Assembly (NCBI RefSeq): GCF_014333425.1
Contig: NZ_JACRYT010000001.1
Location: 482,961-546,960 of the forward strand
Direction: 5' to 3'
Length of the DNA: 64,000 nt
From: Zhenpiania hominis
Lineage (GTDB): Bacteria > Bacillota > Clostridia > Peptostreptococcales > Anaerovoracaceae
Shown: piece after piece, positions 26,063 to 34,803 of the stretch
Position numbering within the stretch: position 1 is the stretch's first letter
Layout of the letters: every line of letters begins with the position of its first letter
Program-made: the position numbers and the translations under genes
The notes under the pieces: generated by a model
What the model was told of the DNA's origin: nothing
The model's input: the letters and a program-made list of their open reading frames with translations, nothing else
Database searches by the model: none

Positions 26063-26572
26063 ATGAAGAAAAAAGCCGTATGGATGATTGCGCTTGTATT
26101 GCTTTTTACTCTGGCGGCCTGCGGAGCGGCAGAGGATCCACAGAGGAATGAAAGCGGAACGGAAGAAACGGGTGTTTCAAGTAGCCAGGCTTCACGGGAA
26201 GAGAGCGGAAGGCATGTAAAAATGACGATTGGAAGTCAGGAAATACAAATCCTTTTGTCCGATACGCCTGCCGCTGACAGCCTATACGAAATGCTTCCGC
26301 TGGAACTGGAGTTCAGCGACTATAACCAGACAGAAAAAATCGCCTATCCGCCGGACGAACTGGACACAGAGGGAGAAAACTTTGGCGTAGAACCTTCTGT
26401 CGGCGATGTGTGTCTGTATGAACCGTGGGGGGATGTCTGTATTTTTTATGAAGATTTCAGTTACTCCGAGGATCTTGTCTATCTGGGGAAGGTGGAATCC
26501 GGAATGGAGGCGCTGGCGGCTCAAAACGGAGATTTTGCAGCAAGGATTGAACCCGATGAGGAACAGGAATGA
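26063..26572 (+). CDS. Cyclophilin-like fold lipoprotein
   Basis: The 169-residue protein has a lipoprotein signal (LLFTLAACG, Cys near 20) and a Ser/Glu-rich linker. Its domain has the cyclophilin-like pattern LLSDTPAADSLYEMLPLELE, EKIAYPP and GDVCLYEPWGDVCIFYEDF. This fold family (Cyclophil_like2) is often encoded beside flavoproteins and oxidoreductases; its activity is unknown. GGGGAGG precedes the ATG. It is the first gene of a five-gene operon ending at 30094, with 17 bp to the next gene. Confidence 0.88.
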   Translation: MKKKAVWMIALVLLFTLAACGAAEDPQRNESGTEETGVSSSQASREESGRHVKMTIGSQEIQILLSDTPAADSLYEMLPLELEFSDYNQTEKIAYPPDELDTEGENFGVEPSVGDVCLYEPWGDVCIFYEDFSYSEDLVYLGKVESGMEALAAQNGDFAARIEPDEEQE

Positions 26573-26589
26573 GGAAGGGGAGGTACACA

Positions 26590-27123
26590 ATGAATATTTT
26601 AGTAATCGAAAGCAGTCCGCATAAACATGGATCGTCCAATCTTCTGGCGGATCAGTTTATAAAAGGAGCAAAAGAAAGCGGGCATCAGGTGACGGTTTTT
26701 GACGCGGCCCGCGCGGATCTTCATCCGTGTCTCGGCTGTGATTTCTGCGGTATGAACGGTCCGTGCAGCCAGAAAGATGACGGAGAAAAATTGAAGAAAC
26801 AAATTTTGGACGCGGATATGATGGTATTGGTAACGCCTCTGTATTATTTCGGCGTCTGCGCGCAGCTGAAAACCGTAATCGATCGATTCTACAGTTTCAC
26901 CGGAAAGCTGGACTCCAAAGGCATGAAAACTGCTTTGATTGTGGCGGCGTGGGACAGTAACGAGTGGACAATGACGGAAGTGGAATCCTATTACGATACG
27001 CTTTGCCGTTATATGAATTTTAAGAATCAGGGAAAAATTTTAGGAACCGGCTGCGGGAACGTTCCGATGACGCAGCGTACGGGCTTCCCTCGGCAGGCGT
27101 ATGAACTGGGACGTTCTCTTTAA
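26590..27123 (+). CDS. Flavodoxin-fold NADPH-dependent FMN reductase family protein
   Basis: The 177-residue protein starts MNILVIESSPHKHGSSN, the FMN-phosphate loop, and has the Cys cluster CLGCDFCGMNGPC of iron-sulfur flavoprotein relatives. A second FMN loop is TPLYYFGVCAQLKTVIDRFY. I start at ATG 26590 after GGGGAGG. It probably moves electrons to an unknown partner. It lies between a cyclophilin-like lipoprotein gene and an aldo/keto reductase gene, a redox context that recurs in gut Clostridia. Confidence 0.88.
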   Translation: MNILVIESSPHKHGSSNLLADQFIKGAKESGHQVTVFDAARADLHPCLGCDFCGMNGPCSQKDDGEKLKKQILDADMMVLVTPLYYFGVCAQLKTVIDRFYSFTGKLDSKGMKTALIVAAWDSNEWTMTEVESYYDTLCRYMNFKNQGKILGTGCGNVPMTQRTGFPRQAYELGRSL

Positions 27124-27139
27124 GAAGGAGGGAAAGAAA

Positions 27140-28177
27140 TTGAAGTATACAAAACTGGGAAATTCGGAATTGAATGTATCGCGTATTTGTATGGGCTGTA
27201 TGGGCTTTGGTGACGCGTCCAGAGGACAGCACAGCTGGACCATTGACGAGGGACACACGCGTGAAATTGTAAAAAGAGGGCTGGAGTTGGGAATCAATTT
27301 TTTCGATACGGCCATCGGTTATCAGAACGGAACCAGCGAACAGTATCTGGGCCGGGCGCTTGCGGATTTCGCCAAAAGAGAAGAAGTCGCGGTTGCTACG
27401 AAGTTTTTGCCCAGAACCAACGAAGAAATCGAAGCGGGCATCACAGGACAGCAGCATATCGAGCGGATGCTGGACAAGAGCCTTGAAAATCTGGGAATGG
27501 ATTACGTGGATCTGTATATCTATCATATGTGGGATTACAGGACGCCGGTTTATGATATTCTGGAAGGATTAAACAATGCCGTGAAAGCGGGAAAAGCGCG
27601 ATATATCGGCATCTCCAACTGCTTCGCCTGGCAGCTTGCCAAGGCCAACGCTCTGGCGGAAAAAGAAGGTTTCGCCAGGTTCGTATCTGTGCAGGGACAC
27701 TATAATTTGATTTTCAGAGAAGAAGAGCGGGAAATGGCGCCTTACTGCGCGGAAGAAAACATTGCCATGACGCCTTACAGCGCGCTGGCAGGAGGAAGGC
27801 TGTCAAAGCATCCGGGTGAGACTTCAAAGCGACTTGAAGAGGACAGCTACGCAAAGCTGAAGTATGACTCCACCGCTGGCCAGGATCGCCTTATTATAGA
27901 GCGGGTGGCGGAACTGGCGGAAAAGCGTGGAGTGACCATGACGGAAATCTCCCTGGCATGGCTTTTGACAAAGGTTACGGCACCGATCGTGGGAGCTACA
28001 AAGATGCGCCATGTGGAAGGCGCGGCAAGATCCACGGAATTGGTGCTTGACAACAGCGAGATTGCTTATCTTGAGGAACCCTATGTTCCCCATAAGTTGG
28101 TTGGTGTGATGGCTCAGAATACACAGGCGGCAGCAGCTGACACACATGTATGGTCCGTGGGGGATCAAAAGCGATAG
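27140..28177 (+). CDS. Aldo/keto reductase
   Basis: The 345-residue enzyme has the aldo/keto reductase barrel: MKYTKLGNSELNVSRICMG, FFDTAIGYQNG with the tetrad Asp and Tyr, ATKFLPR with Lys, IYHMWDYRTP with His, and NADP binding IVGATKMRHVEGA. TTG 27140 is the start because AAGGAGGG lies 7 bases before it and the family start MKYTKLG follows. It would reduce a carbonyl substrate with NADPH. The C-terminal 25 residues (NTQAAAADTHVWSVGDQKR) are an extension. Confidence 0.9.
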   Translation: MKYTKLGNSELNVSRICMGCMGFGDASRGQHSWTIDEGHTREIVKRGLELGINFFDTAIGYQNGTSEQYLGRALADFAKREEVAVATKFLPRTNEEIEAGITGQQHIERMLDKSLENLGMDYVDLYIYHMWDYRTPVYDILEGLNNAVKAGKARYIGISNCFAWQLAKANALAEKEGFARFVSVQGHYNLIFREEEREMAPYCAEENIAMTPYSALAGGRLSKHPGETSKRLEEDSYAKLKYDSTAGQDRLIIERVAELAEKRGVTMTEISLAWLLTKVTAPIVGATKMRHVEGAARSTELVLDNSEIAYLEEPYVPHKLVGVMAQNTQAAAADTHVWSVGDQKR

Positions 28178-28206
28178 AAGGGGCATATGAGGAAAGGAGA
28201 CGGAAC

Positions 28207-29196
28207 ATGAAACGAAAAAACGCGGCAGCGCTTCTTTCTCTGGCAGCTGCGCTGATGCTTCTGCTGGCAGGCTGCGGGCAGAACGAAACGTCCGTCCAGA
28301 CGCAGACAAACGAATCATACAGTACGGATAATGACAGCGCGCCGGCCGTATATATGACAGAGGACGTCAGCCCCCAGGGACTGATGGCGGTTTACGAGGC
28401 GATGGAGGCTTCCCCCGGGGAAAATCCCGCTATAAAGCTTTCTACCGGTGAGCCGGGCAGCAACTATCTTCGTACGGATCTGATCGGATCCTTTGTCCAG
28501 TCCTTTGAAAACCCGACCATCGTAGAGTGCAACACGGCCTATGGGGGTTCCAGAGCCAGCACCGCCATGCACTATCAGGTTGCGGAGGACCATGGATATA
28601 CAGAGATTGCCGATGTGGATATTATGGATGAAAACGGCTCTATGACGCTGCCGGTTAGAGGTGGAGATAATCTGACAGAAAACTATGTAGGAGCCAATTT
28701 CGCTAATTATGATTACTATATTGTGCTGTCCCACTTTAAAGGGCACTCCATGGCAGGCTACGGAGGGGCTATCAAAAATATCTCCATCGGAATCGCTTCC
28801 AGTGAAGGCAAGGAACATATTCACAGCGGCGGAACCGGAGGCAGCATGTGGGATGGCGACCAGGACGCTTTTCTGGAATCGATGGCAGAGGCGGGAAAGT
28901 CGGTTGTGGATTATCTGGACGGAAATATACTTTACATCAATGTGATGAACCGCCTATCCGTAGACTGTGATTGTGACGGCAGTCCGGCAGAGCCGGATAT
29001 GCACGATATCGGAATTCTTGCTTCCTTTGACCCGGTAGCGGTGGATCAGGCCTGCGTTGATCTGGTATACGAAGCGGAGGACGGAGATTCTTTGGTTGAG
29101 CGCGTTGAGTCGAGAAACGGACTTCATACGCTGGAGCAGGCAGAGAAGATCGGGCTGGGAAGCCGCAGCTACAATCTGGTGAATGTGAATGACTGA
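28207..29196 (+). CDS. DUF362 domain lipoprotein
   Basis: The 329-residue protein has a lipoprotein signal (LMLLLAGCG, Cys near 23) followed by a DUF362 domain: KLSTGEPGSNYLRTDLIG, VLSHFKGHSMAGYGGAIKNI, IGIASSEGKEHIHSGG and DIGILASFDPVAVDQACVDL. The ferredoxin-type Cys sets that many DUF362 proteins carry are absent; only a CDCDG motif is present. The function of the family is unclear. AAAGGAGACGG precedes the ATG. It overlaps the next permease gene by 8 bp, so the two are translationally coupled, which suggests an extracytoplasmic partner for the permease. Confidence 0.88.
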   Translation: MKRKNAAALLSLAAALMLLLAGCGQNETSVQTQTNESYSTDNDSAPAVYMTEDVSPQGLMAVYEAMEASPGENPAIKLSTGEPGSNYLRTDLIGSFVQSFENPTIVECNTAYGGSRASTAMHYQVAEDHGYTEIADVDIMDENGSMTLPVRGGDNLTENYVGANFANYDYYIVLSHFKGHSMAGYGGAIKNISIGIASSEGKEHIHSGGTGGSMWDGDQDAFLESMAEAGKSVVDYLDGNILYINVMNRLSVDCDCDGSPAEPDMHDIGILASFDPVAVDQACVDLVYEAEDGDSLVERVESRNGLHTLEQAEKIGLGSRSYNLVNVND

Positions 29197-30094
29197 GATT
29201 TTGCAGCATGAAGCGATTTATCTCTGGTATTATTTTTCCCTTCAGCTGGAACAGATTTTAGGATTCTGGATTCTGGGAATGGTTCTGGGATCCGCAATCT
29301 CTGTTTTCCTGAAAGATTCCATCCACCGTGGAGTGCGTCTCCTGGGAGGACAGAAAATCGGCGTCTTGGGAATCGGCGCGGCAAGCGCTCTGGGAATCGC
29401 CTCTCCCCTGTGTATGTATGGAACCATCCCCATTGCGGCGTCTTTTTCCAGGAGCGGCGTGGAGGACGATTGGCTGGCGGCCTTTATGATGAGTTCGATT
29501 CTTCTCAATCCTCAGCTGATTATTTACAGCGCGGCACTTGGTCCGGAGGCGCTTTCCGTAAGACTTATTTCCTGCTTTGTGTGCGGATGCGCGGCAGGAG
29601 TTTTGGTGCGCGCCGGTTACCGTGGCAAATCCTTTTTTAACTTCACCGGTTTTGATGAACCGCAGAGCCGGGATACGGATCCCAATAGGTTATTTCGTTT
29701 TCTGAAGAATCTGGGGAGAAATGTCAAAGCCACAGGAGTGTATTTCCTGATCGGCATTTTTCTTTCCGCCCTCTTTCAGAGGTATGTGCCCGCGGAAGCT
29801 ATGGTATCACTGTTCGGCGGAGATGAGGCTTTTGGTGTGTTGATGGCGGCAACCATCGGAGTGCCTCTTTACGTCTGCGGAGGCGGGACGATTCCCCTTC
29901 TTCAGGCATGGCTTTATGATGGAATGAGTATGGGAAGCGCGGCGGCGTTTATGATTACCGGACCGGCGACAAAAATTACGAATCTGGGGGCGGTGAAGAT
30001 CGTGCTTGGCTTAAAGCGGTTCCTGCTGTATCTTGCCTATGTAATGACTGCTTCTCTCATAACAGGATTGATTGTAAATCAAATTGTTTATTGA
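29189..30094 (+). CDS. YraQ/YcgR/ArsP-like permease (COG0701 type)
   Basis: The 301-residue protein has eight or so membrane helices in two related halves. They carry the paired motifs GIASPLCMYGTIPIAASFSR and GVPLYVCGGGTIPLLQAWLY, each with a buried Cys next to Gly-Thr-Ile-Pro. This is the COG0701 pattern, which includes the organoarsenical exporter ArsP and YcgR-type proteins linked to zinc stress. The two Cys suggest a soft metal or thiol-binding substrate. It ends the operon and is coupled to the DUF362 lipoprotein. A protein with a YcgQ-like C-terminal domain is encoded separately at 52788. Confidence 0.85.
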   Translation: MTEILQHEAIYLWYYFSLQLEQILGFWILGMVLGSAISVFLKDSIHRGVRLLGGQKIGVLGIGAASALGIASPLCMYGTIPIAASFSRSGVEDDWLAAFMMSSILLNPQLIIYSAALGPEALSVRLISCFVCGCAAGVLVRAGYRGKSFFNFTGFDEPQSRDTDPNRLFRFLKNLGRNVKATGVYFLIGIFLSALFQRYVPAEAMVSLFGGDEAFGVLMAATIGVPLYVCGGGTIPLLQAWLYDGMSMGSAAAFMITGPATKITNLGAVKIVLGLKRFLLYLAYVMTASLITGLIVNQIVY

Positions 30095-30101
30095 ATGTGA
30101 A

Positions 30102-30137
30102 AAAAGACCTGACAGCGTGATTTGCGTCAGGTCTTTT
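30102..30137. terminator. Bidirectional terminator
   Basis: AAAAGACCTGAC (30102-30113) and GTCAGGTCTTTT (30126-30137) form a perfect 12-bp stem with A and T tails on both sides, between two convergent genes. Confidence 0.9.
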
Positions 30138-30159
30138 CTTACTGATATAAAAACAGAAT

Positions 30160-31578
30160 CTACTTCCAATATTCGGTGCCGCTTACTCCGATATCAGCGG
30201 CCTTAAACTCAAGCGATTCACCGGATTTTTTCTTTTTCGTGTAATCTTTGAGCGCTTTAAATGCCGTATTCCCCAGGATAATGCAGACTGGCACGTTGAT
30301 CAGCGCCATACATCCCATAAGAACGTCCGCCGTATCCCACGCAAGTCCCGCGCTGAACTGGGCGCCTACAAAGATGATGATAACCGCCAAAAGCCGATAA
30401 CAGAACATGAAGGGCTTATTGTTAAGAGCGTTTTTATACAGATAGCTGATATTCATTTCCGCGTAAAAATAGTTGCCGACTACTGTAGTATAGGCGAACA
30501 GAGCCAGAGCCGCTGTAATGAAATATCCTCCAAACGCGCCGAAGTTGACTCCCAGCGATTCCTGGATATATAATCCGCTCATAGCGTTGCCGGAAGCGTC
30601 CAAGTATCCGGAAGGATCCAGTCCCGCGCACAGTACCATAAAGGCGGTGGAAGAACAAATGAGCAGCGTATCAATGAATACGGAAAGCATCTGTACAAGC
30701 CCCTGCTTAACCGGATGAGATACATCAGCGGACGCCGCGGCGTTCGGAGCCGAACCGATACCTGCCTCGTTGGAATAAAGCCCCCGCTTAATACCGTTCA
30801 TAATCGCCGCACCGAAGACACCTCCCGCTACAGAAGAAAAGTTGAAGGCACCGGTAAAAATACTGGCGATCACGGATGGGAAAGAGCCGATGTTTAAAAT
30901 GATCATTAAGAGCGCAACCGCGATGTAGGCAACTGCCATGATGGGAACGATCACCTGCGTAGCCTTGGAGATTCTTTTCCCGCCGCCGAAGATTACAACC
31001 GCTGAAAGGATGGCTACTACCGCACCGATATAAAGGGTCGCGTTGTCTGACGGTACATATGCCTTGACAAAGTCCGTCAGGTTAAAAGAGGCAAGAGCGT
31101 TAAAGCCGCCCATATAGGTGAGGATCAGAAAAACCGCGAAGACGCCGCCCAGGGCGGGAGCCTTGAGCGCCTGTTTGATGTAATAGGCTGGTCCACCGTA
31201 GGAACCGTCCGATCCCTTTTTCTTATAGATCTGAGCCAGCGTTGACTCTACAAACGCCGAAGCGCCGCCGAGAAGCGCAATGAGCCACATCCAGAAAACC
31301 GCGCCCGGTCCGCCCATAATGATCGCGCCGGTAACACCTACGATATTGCCTGTGCCGACCCTTGACGCGGTGGATACCATAAGGGCCTGAAAGGAAGAAA
31401 TCGAGTCTTTGTCCTTTTTCGGCTCCGCGATGACCCGGATCGATTCTCTTAGCAGCCGGATCTGGACAAACTTTGTCCGGAATGAAAAGTATATGCCTGC
31501 CGCGATCAATAGTACAATTAGGATGTAGCTGTACATATACCCACTGATACTGCTGATGATATTTGCTATGAAATCCAT
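30160..31578 (-). CDS. Alanine/glycine:sodium symporter (AGCS family)
   Basis: The 472-residue protein has about 10 membrane helices and the AGCS signatures ISSFQALMVSTASRVGTGNI, GGPGAVFWMWLIALLG and GSDGSYGGPAYYI. It imports alanine or glycine with sodium. AAGGAG lies 8 bases before ATG 31578; the GTG at 31587 is too close to it. It is monocistronic, convergent with the YcgR-like operon and divergent from a two-component system. It fits an amino-acid-using anaerobe. Confidence 0.92.
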   Translation of the reverse strand: MDFIANIISSISGYMYSYILIVLLIAAGIYFSFRTKFVQIRLLRESIRVIAEPKKDKDSISSFQALMVSTASRVGTGNIVGVTGAIIMGGPGAVFWMWLIALLGGASAFVESTLAQIYKKKGSDGSYGGPAYYIKQALKAPALGGVFAVFLILTYMGGFNALASFNLTDFVKAYVPSDNATLYIGAVVAILSAVVIFGGGKRISKATQVIVPIMAVAYIAVALLMIILNIGSFPSVIASIFTGAFNFSSVAGGVFGAAIMNGIKRGLYSNEAGIGSAPNAAASADVSHPVKQGLVQMLSVFIDTLLICSSTAFMVLCAGLDPSGYLDASGNAMSGLYIQESLGVNFGAFGGYFITAALALFAYTTVVGNYFYAEMNISYLYKNALNNKPFMFCYRLLAVIIIFVGAQFSAGLAWDTADVLMGCMALINVPVCIILGNTAFKALKDYTKKKKSGESLEFKAADIGVSGTEYWK

Positions 31579-31663
31579 ATCATACACTCCTTATTTTGTA
31601 AATAGATTGCTGATATATTCTATATGGATATCAGGTGAAAATCAAGTGAAATCTTTTCAGAGG

Positions 31664-31915
31664 GCATCAGGCGCGAACATATCTGGGTTTTTTAAAGCTA
31701 GATGGCGAATGTCATACAAATTTTACCATATTTTAGCGACTTAGAGGGTGCAAGGACTAAAAAACGCAGCTATTCTCCAAGTCTTTTCGATTTGTTCGCA
31801 TATTGTGCCACCTGGTCGAAGAATTTGCCAGTTTGTTCGCGTTACGTTTGACAGCGCCAGGGCCAGACGGTAAACTGAACCTGTAGAATAAATCAGGGAG
31901 TTTAACGATATGCAG
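31664..31915 (+). repeat. Promoter-bearing dispersed repeat, copy A
   Basis: About 250 bp that match 38021-38368 closely (near 90 percent by eye), apart from about 95 extra bases in the other copy. Shared marks in order are CGCGAACAT, AAAGCTAGATGGCGAAT, ACTAAAAAACGCAGCTATT, TTTGTTCGC, TTTGTTCGCG, then TTGACAGCGCCAGG with the promoter and 5' UTR up to ATGCAG. The outer CGCGAACA and TGTTCGCG are inverted relative to each other. Copy C at 47265-47470 shares the first part only. Confidence 0.88.
31848..31876 (+). promoter_or_regulatory. Promoter of the response regulator gene
   Basis: TTGACA (31848-31853), 17 bp and TAAACT (31871-31876). The promoter is part of repeat copy A and lies 33 bp before the start codon. 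AGGGAG at 31895-31900 is the ribosome binding site. Confidence 0.7.
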
Positions 31916-32608
31916 GCAAAGGAACACGGAAAACGATACATTATGCTGCTGGAAGATGACGAAGATCTGGCGGAAGGAATTGAACTATCCCTGCGAAGCG
32001 ATGATGTGGAACTCGTTTCCTGCAGGAGCATTGCCCAGGCAGAAGAACAGATGAAGAAAAGAACATTCGATTTGCTGATCCTCGATATCAATCTGCCGGA
32101 CGGAAGTGGTCTCGCGTTTTGCCGGAGCGTGCGGGCTTCAAGCCGCGTACCCATCGCTATGCTGACTGTAAAGGATATGGAAATGGATATTGTCAGAGGT
32201 TTGGAATGTGGAGCGGATGACTATATTACAAAACCTTTCAGCCTTATGGTGCTGCGGGCCAGAGTGCGGGCGCTGCTGAGGCGCGGCGGGGAAGAGAAAG
32301 CGGCAGGCTACCGGGACGAGAGATTCCGCTTTTCCTTTGACACTATGGAGTTCTATAAAGATGGCAGCGCTGTAGAACTGAGCAAGACGGAACAGAGGAT
32401 TCTGTATCTGCTGGTGTCTAATCCGGGCAGAATTCTGACAAGAGATCGGCTGATGGAATGGGTATGGCCGGAAGGAACAGAATATGTGGAAGACAACGCT
32501 CTGTCTGTAGGCATCCGCCGTCTCAGGGACAAGCTGGAGGACGTGCCCTCAAAACCGGATTTCATTAAAACCGTTTACGGCAAAGGGTATCTGTGGGAGA
32601 AGTTCTGA
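31910..32608 (+). CDS. OmpR-family response regulator
   Basis: The 232-residue protein has a receiver domain (acidic EDDEDL near 15-20, phosphorylation Asp59 in LLILDINLPDG, Lys in YITKPFS) and a winged-helix output domain (LSKTEQRILYLLVSNPGRIL, YVEDNALSVGIRRLRDKL). It overlaps the kinase gene by one base (TGATG). Its promoter, 5' UTR and first two codons lie in repeat copy A. By analogy with BceR-type regulators it probably controls the ABC transporter genes downstream at 34804. Confidence 0.93.
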   Translation: MQAKEHGKRYIMLLEDDEDLAEGIELSLRSDDVELVSCRSIAQAEEQMKKRTFDLLILDINLPDGSGLAFCRSVRASSRVPIAMLTVKDMEMDIVRGLECGADDYITKPFSLMVLRARVRALLRRGGEEKAAGYRDERFRFSFDTMEFYKDGSAVELSKTEQRILYLLVSNPGRILTRDRLMEWVWPEGTEYVEDNALSVGIRRLRDKLEDVPSKPDFIKTVYGKGYLWEKF

Positions 32609-33555
32609 TGTACGGATATGCTGCAGTCATCGCCGCGGCCGCCGCAGTCTGCCTTGCCGTGTACATTCTGCTTCGGCGGCATTATGAGAAAAAAATGAAA
32701 GAAACTTACCGGAAGCTGCTCCAGAGCCTGGATCGCGCTCTGGCAGGGGAGCTTCCGGAAATTTCTTACGATGAATCCATGGATGGAGCCGTAATGGAAC
32801 GGATCGGCAGAATCCTGCGCGCCTATCATGTCAACCATGACAAAGCCGGAAAAGAGAGGGACGCGATCCAATCTCTGATTTCGGATATTTCCCATCAGAT
32901 TCGGACGCCTCTCGCGGGCATCATGCTTTACGGAGGGCTTCTAAAGGAGCAGAAACTAAGCCCTGAGACCGAGAGCCTGGCTGATAAAATTCAAAAGCAA
33001 TCGGAAAAGCTGGATTTTTTTATGAAAGAACTGATCCGGACATCCTATATTGAACAGGAGATGATTTCCATAAGCCCGGAGAAGATCGAGGTGGAATCCA
33101 TTGTCGATATGGCCTTTCAGAATGTGGAACTTGCGGCGTTAAAACGGGGTGTAACTCTTGTGCGAAGGGAAATAAGCGGGGTCTGCTACGCGGACAGAAA
33201 GTGGACGGCGGAGGCTCTGGGAAATGTCCTGGACAACGCGATCAAATATTCGCCGGAAGGAGCTTCCGTTCATGTGGAGACGATAGCCTATGAGTCCTTT
33301 CTTTGTATTCAGGTACAGGATTTTGGAATCGGAATTCGGGAAGAGGAACAGGGGCGAATTTTTGAACGGTTTTACCGATCCGATGATGTCAGAAATCAGC
33401 CGGGATTTGGGATCGGTCTTTATCTCGTGAGAGAGATTCTGCGAAAAGAGGGAGGATATGTCAAAGTGGAATCAGAAAAAGGGAACGGAACGAAGGTAAA
33501 ACTGTTTTTGTCGTGTTATGAAAATTTTTCTGCGGATTTAAATGGAAAATATTGA
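32608..33555 (+). CDS. Sensor histidine kinase, single membrane helix
   Basis: The 315-residue kinase has one N-terminal membrane helix (residues 4-22) and no extracellular sensor domain. Phospho-acceptor His96 lies in SDISHQIRTPLAGI, with N box NVLDNAIKYSPEG, G1 DFGIGI and a G2 box FGIGLYL. A kinase without a sensor domain next to a BceAB-like transporter usually senses the transporter itself. Translation is coupled to the response regulator. An unrelated nuclease gene with its own promoter separates this pair from the ABC genes. Confidence 0.9.
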   Translation: MYGYAAVIAAAAAVCLAVYILLRRHYEKKMKETYRKLLQSLDRALAGELPEISYDESMDGAVMERIGRILRAYHVNHDKAGKERDAIQSLISDISHQIRTPLAGIMLYGGLLKEQKLSPETESLADKIQKQSEKLDFFMKELIRTSYIEQEMISISPEKIEVESIVDMAFQNVELAALKRGVTLVRREISGVCYADRKWTAEALGNVLDNAIKYSPEGASVHVETIAYESFLCIQVQDFGIGIREEEQGRIFERFYRSDDVRNQPGFGIGLYLVREILRKEGGYVKVESEKGNGTKVKLFLSCYENFSADLNGKY

Positions 33556-33623
33556 CATATCGCTATAAATGGAATAAAATTACAGTAAATGTTATCCAAA
33601 TCAAAAGGGAGGGATTTACTGTA
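33552..33623 (+). promoter_or_regulatory. Promoter and RBS-flanking inverted repeat of the Rpn gene
   Basis: TTGACA (33552-33557), overlapping the kinase stop, 17 bp and TAAAAT (33575-33580) form a good promoter. TACAGTAAAT (33581-33590) and ATTTACTGTA (33614-33623) are perfect inverted arms that enclose the ribosome binding site GGGAGGG (33608-33613) and touch the start codon. If transcription begins upstream of the first arm this would be an RNA switch; otherwise it may be an operator. Confidence 0.65.
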
Positions 33624-34627
33624 TGAAGAAAACGGTACATCGAGAGCCGCTGACCAGCGACATCATTTTCAAAGCTGTATTCGGCCGGGACACGCCAGGA
33701 TGCAAACGGGCGCTCATCGGCCTTTTGAACCGGATTTTAGAATGGGAGGAAGATCCTATCGTAGATCTGGTATATCTGAACCCTTTTTCCATGGCGGAGC
33801 TGGAAGGAGCCAAAGAGATCATCATGGACATTCTGGTGGAAACCAGCCGGGGAGAGCAGATCGACATCGAGATGCAGATTGGAACTACCCGGGAACTGAT
33901 GAACCGCTTTCTGTACTATCTGAGTAAACTGGTAGTGCGGGGGTTGGAAAAGGGAGAGGACTATGGTAAACTGAAAAAAAGCATCGTAATCGTGATCCTG
34001 CGGGACCGGTATTTTCCGGACAGCGAACCGGCTCACAGCTGCTTTGTGATGAAGAGCCGGGAGACAGGATACGATCTGAGCGAACTGGCACAGCTGCATG
34101 TACTGGAACTGGGGAAATACCGGTGGAAGGAAAAGGAAGCGGAGGAAATGAGCCCGCTGGAAGCGCTGAGCGCGTATCTGAGCTGCACCGGAGATCCGGA
34201 GAAGGAAGCATATGTAGAGAAGCTGGTGGGGAAAGGAGATGAAGTGATCGCCATGGCGGATGAAGAACTGAAAAAAGTGAGTGAAGATGATCGGTTGTTC
34301 GCGTACCGGATGTCCAAGGAGATGTACCAGATGGATCAGGCGATTCGCATGCGGACAGCGAAGGAAGAGGGCCTTGCCGAGGGTCTTGAAAAGGGCCGAA
34401 CAAGGGGTCTTGCAGAGGGTCTGGAGAAAGGCCGAACCAGAGGTCTTGCGGAAGGCATGGAACAGGGAATGAAGCGAGGCATGGAAAAAGGCATTGCACA
34501 GGGAATGGAACGTGGTCGCAGCGAAGAACGGATGGAACTGGCGCGAAAATTGAAACAGAAAAAGATGCCGATGGACGAAATTATGGAACTTACAGGCCTG
34601 GCCCCTGAGGATATCGAAAAACTTTGA
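33623..34627 (+). CDS. Rpn/PD-(D/E)XK nuclease family protein with Gly-Glu repeat tail
   Basis: The 334-residue protein has the Rpn/YhgA-type nuclease core (DIIFKAVFG, then MDILVETSRGEQIDIEMQIG carrying the D-ExQ residues). A C-terminal repeat (GLAEGLEKGRTR twice, then degenerate copies) and a final helix MDEIMELTGLAPEDIEKL follow. Rpn proteins promote RecA-independent recombination in Escherichia coli; many Clostridia carry multiple copies. The gene has its own promoter and terminator and sits as an independent insert between a two-component system and its likely target ABC transporter. Confidence 0.85.
   Translation: MKKTVHREPLTSDIIFKAVFGRDTPGCKRALIGLLNRILEWEEDPIVDLVYLNPFSMAELEGAKEIIMDILVETSRGEQIDIEMQIGTTRELMNRFLYYLSKLVVRGLEKGEDYGKLKKSIVIVILRDRYFPDSEPAHSCFVMKSRETGYDLSELAQLHVLELGKYRWKEKEAEEMSPLEALSAYLSCTGDPEKEAYVEKLVGKGDEVIAMADEELKKVSEDDRLFAYRMSKEMYQMDQAIRMRTAKEEGLAEGLEKGRTRGLAEGLEKGRTRGLAEGMEQGMKRGMEKGIAQGMERGRSEERMELARKLKQKKMPMDEIMELTGLAPEDIEKL
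34370..34441 (+). repeat. 36-bp coding repeat, two full units
   Basis: The two units (34370-34405, 34406-34441) both encode GLAEGLEKGRTR; a diverged third and fourth follow. The length is a multiple of three, so changes in number keep the frame. Confidence 0.85.
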
Positions 34628-34633
34628 ACACAG

Positions 34634-34662
34634 AAAAAGGACTCTTGCCGGAGTCTTTTTTT
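34634..34662 (+). terminator. Terminator of the Rpn gene
   Basis: GACTC (34640-34644) and GAGTC (34651-34655), flanked by A5 and T7 tracts that extend the stem. Confidence 0.85.
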
Positions 34663-34803
34663 CGTGTATTGACAGATGCGTCTGTTTCAGGAAGCCCGCG
34701 GCAATTGCGAAAAAGATGACAAAACTGTCATCTTCAGGAAAGATTTGAGAAAGAATATTCTGTTAGGCTCAGAAGCAGAAAAAAAGAAAGCAGGTGTGTA
34801 TGT

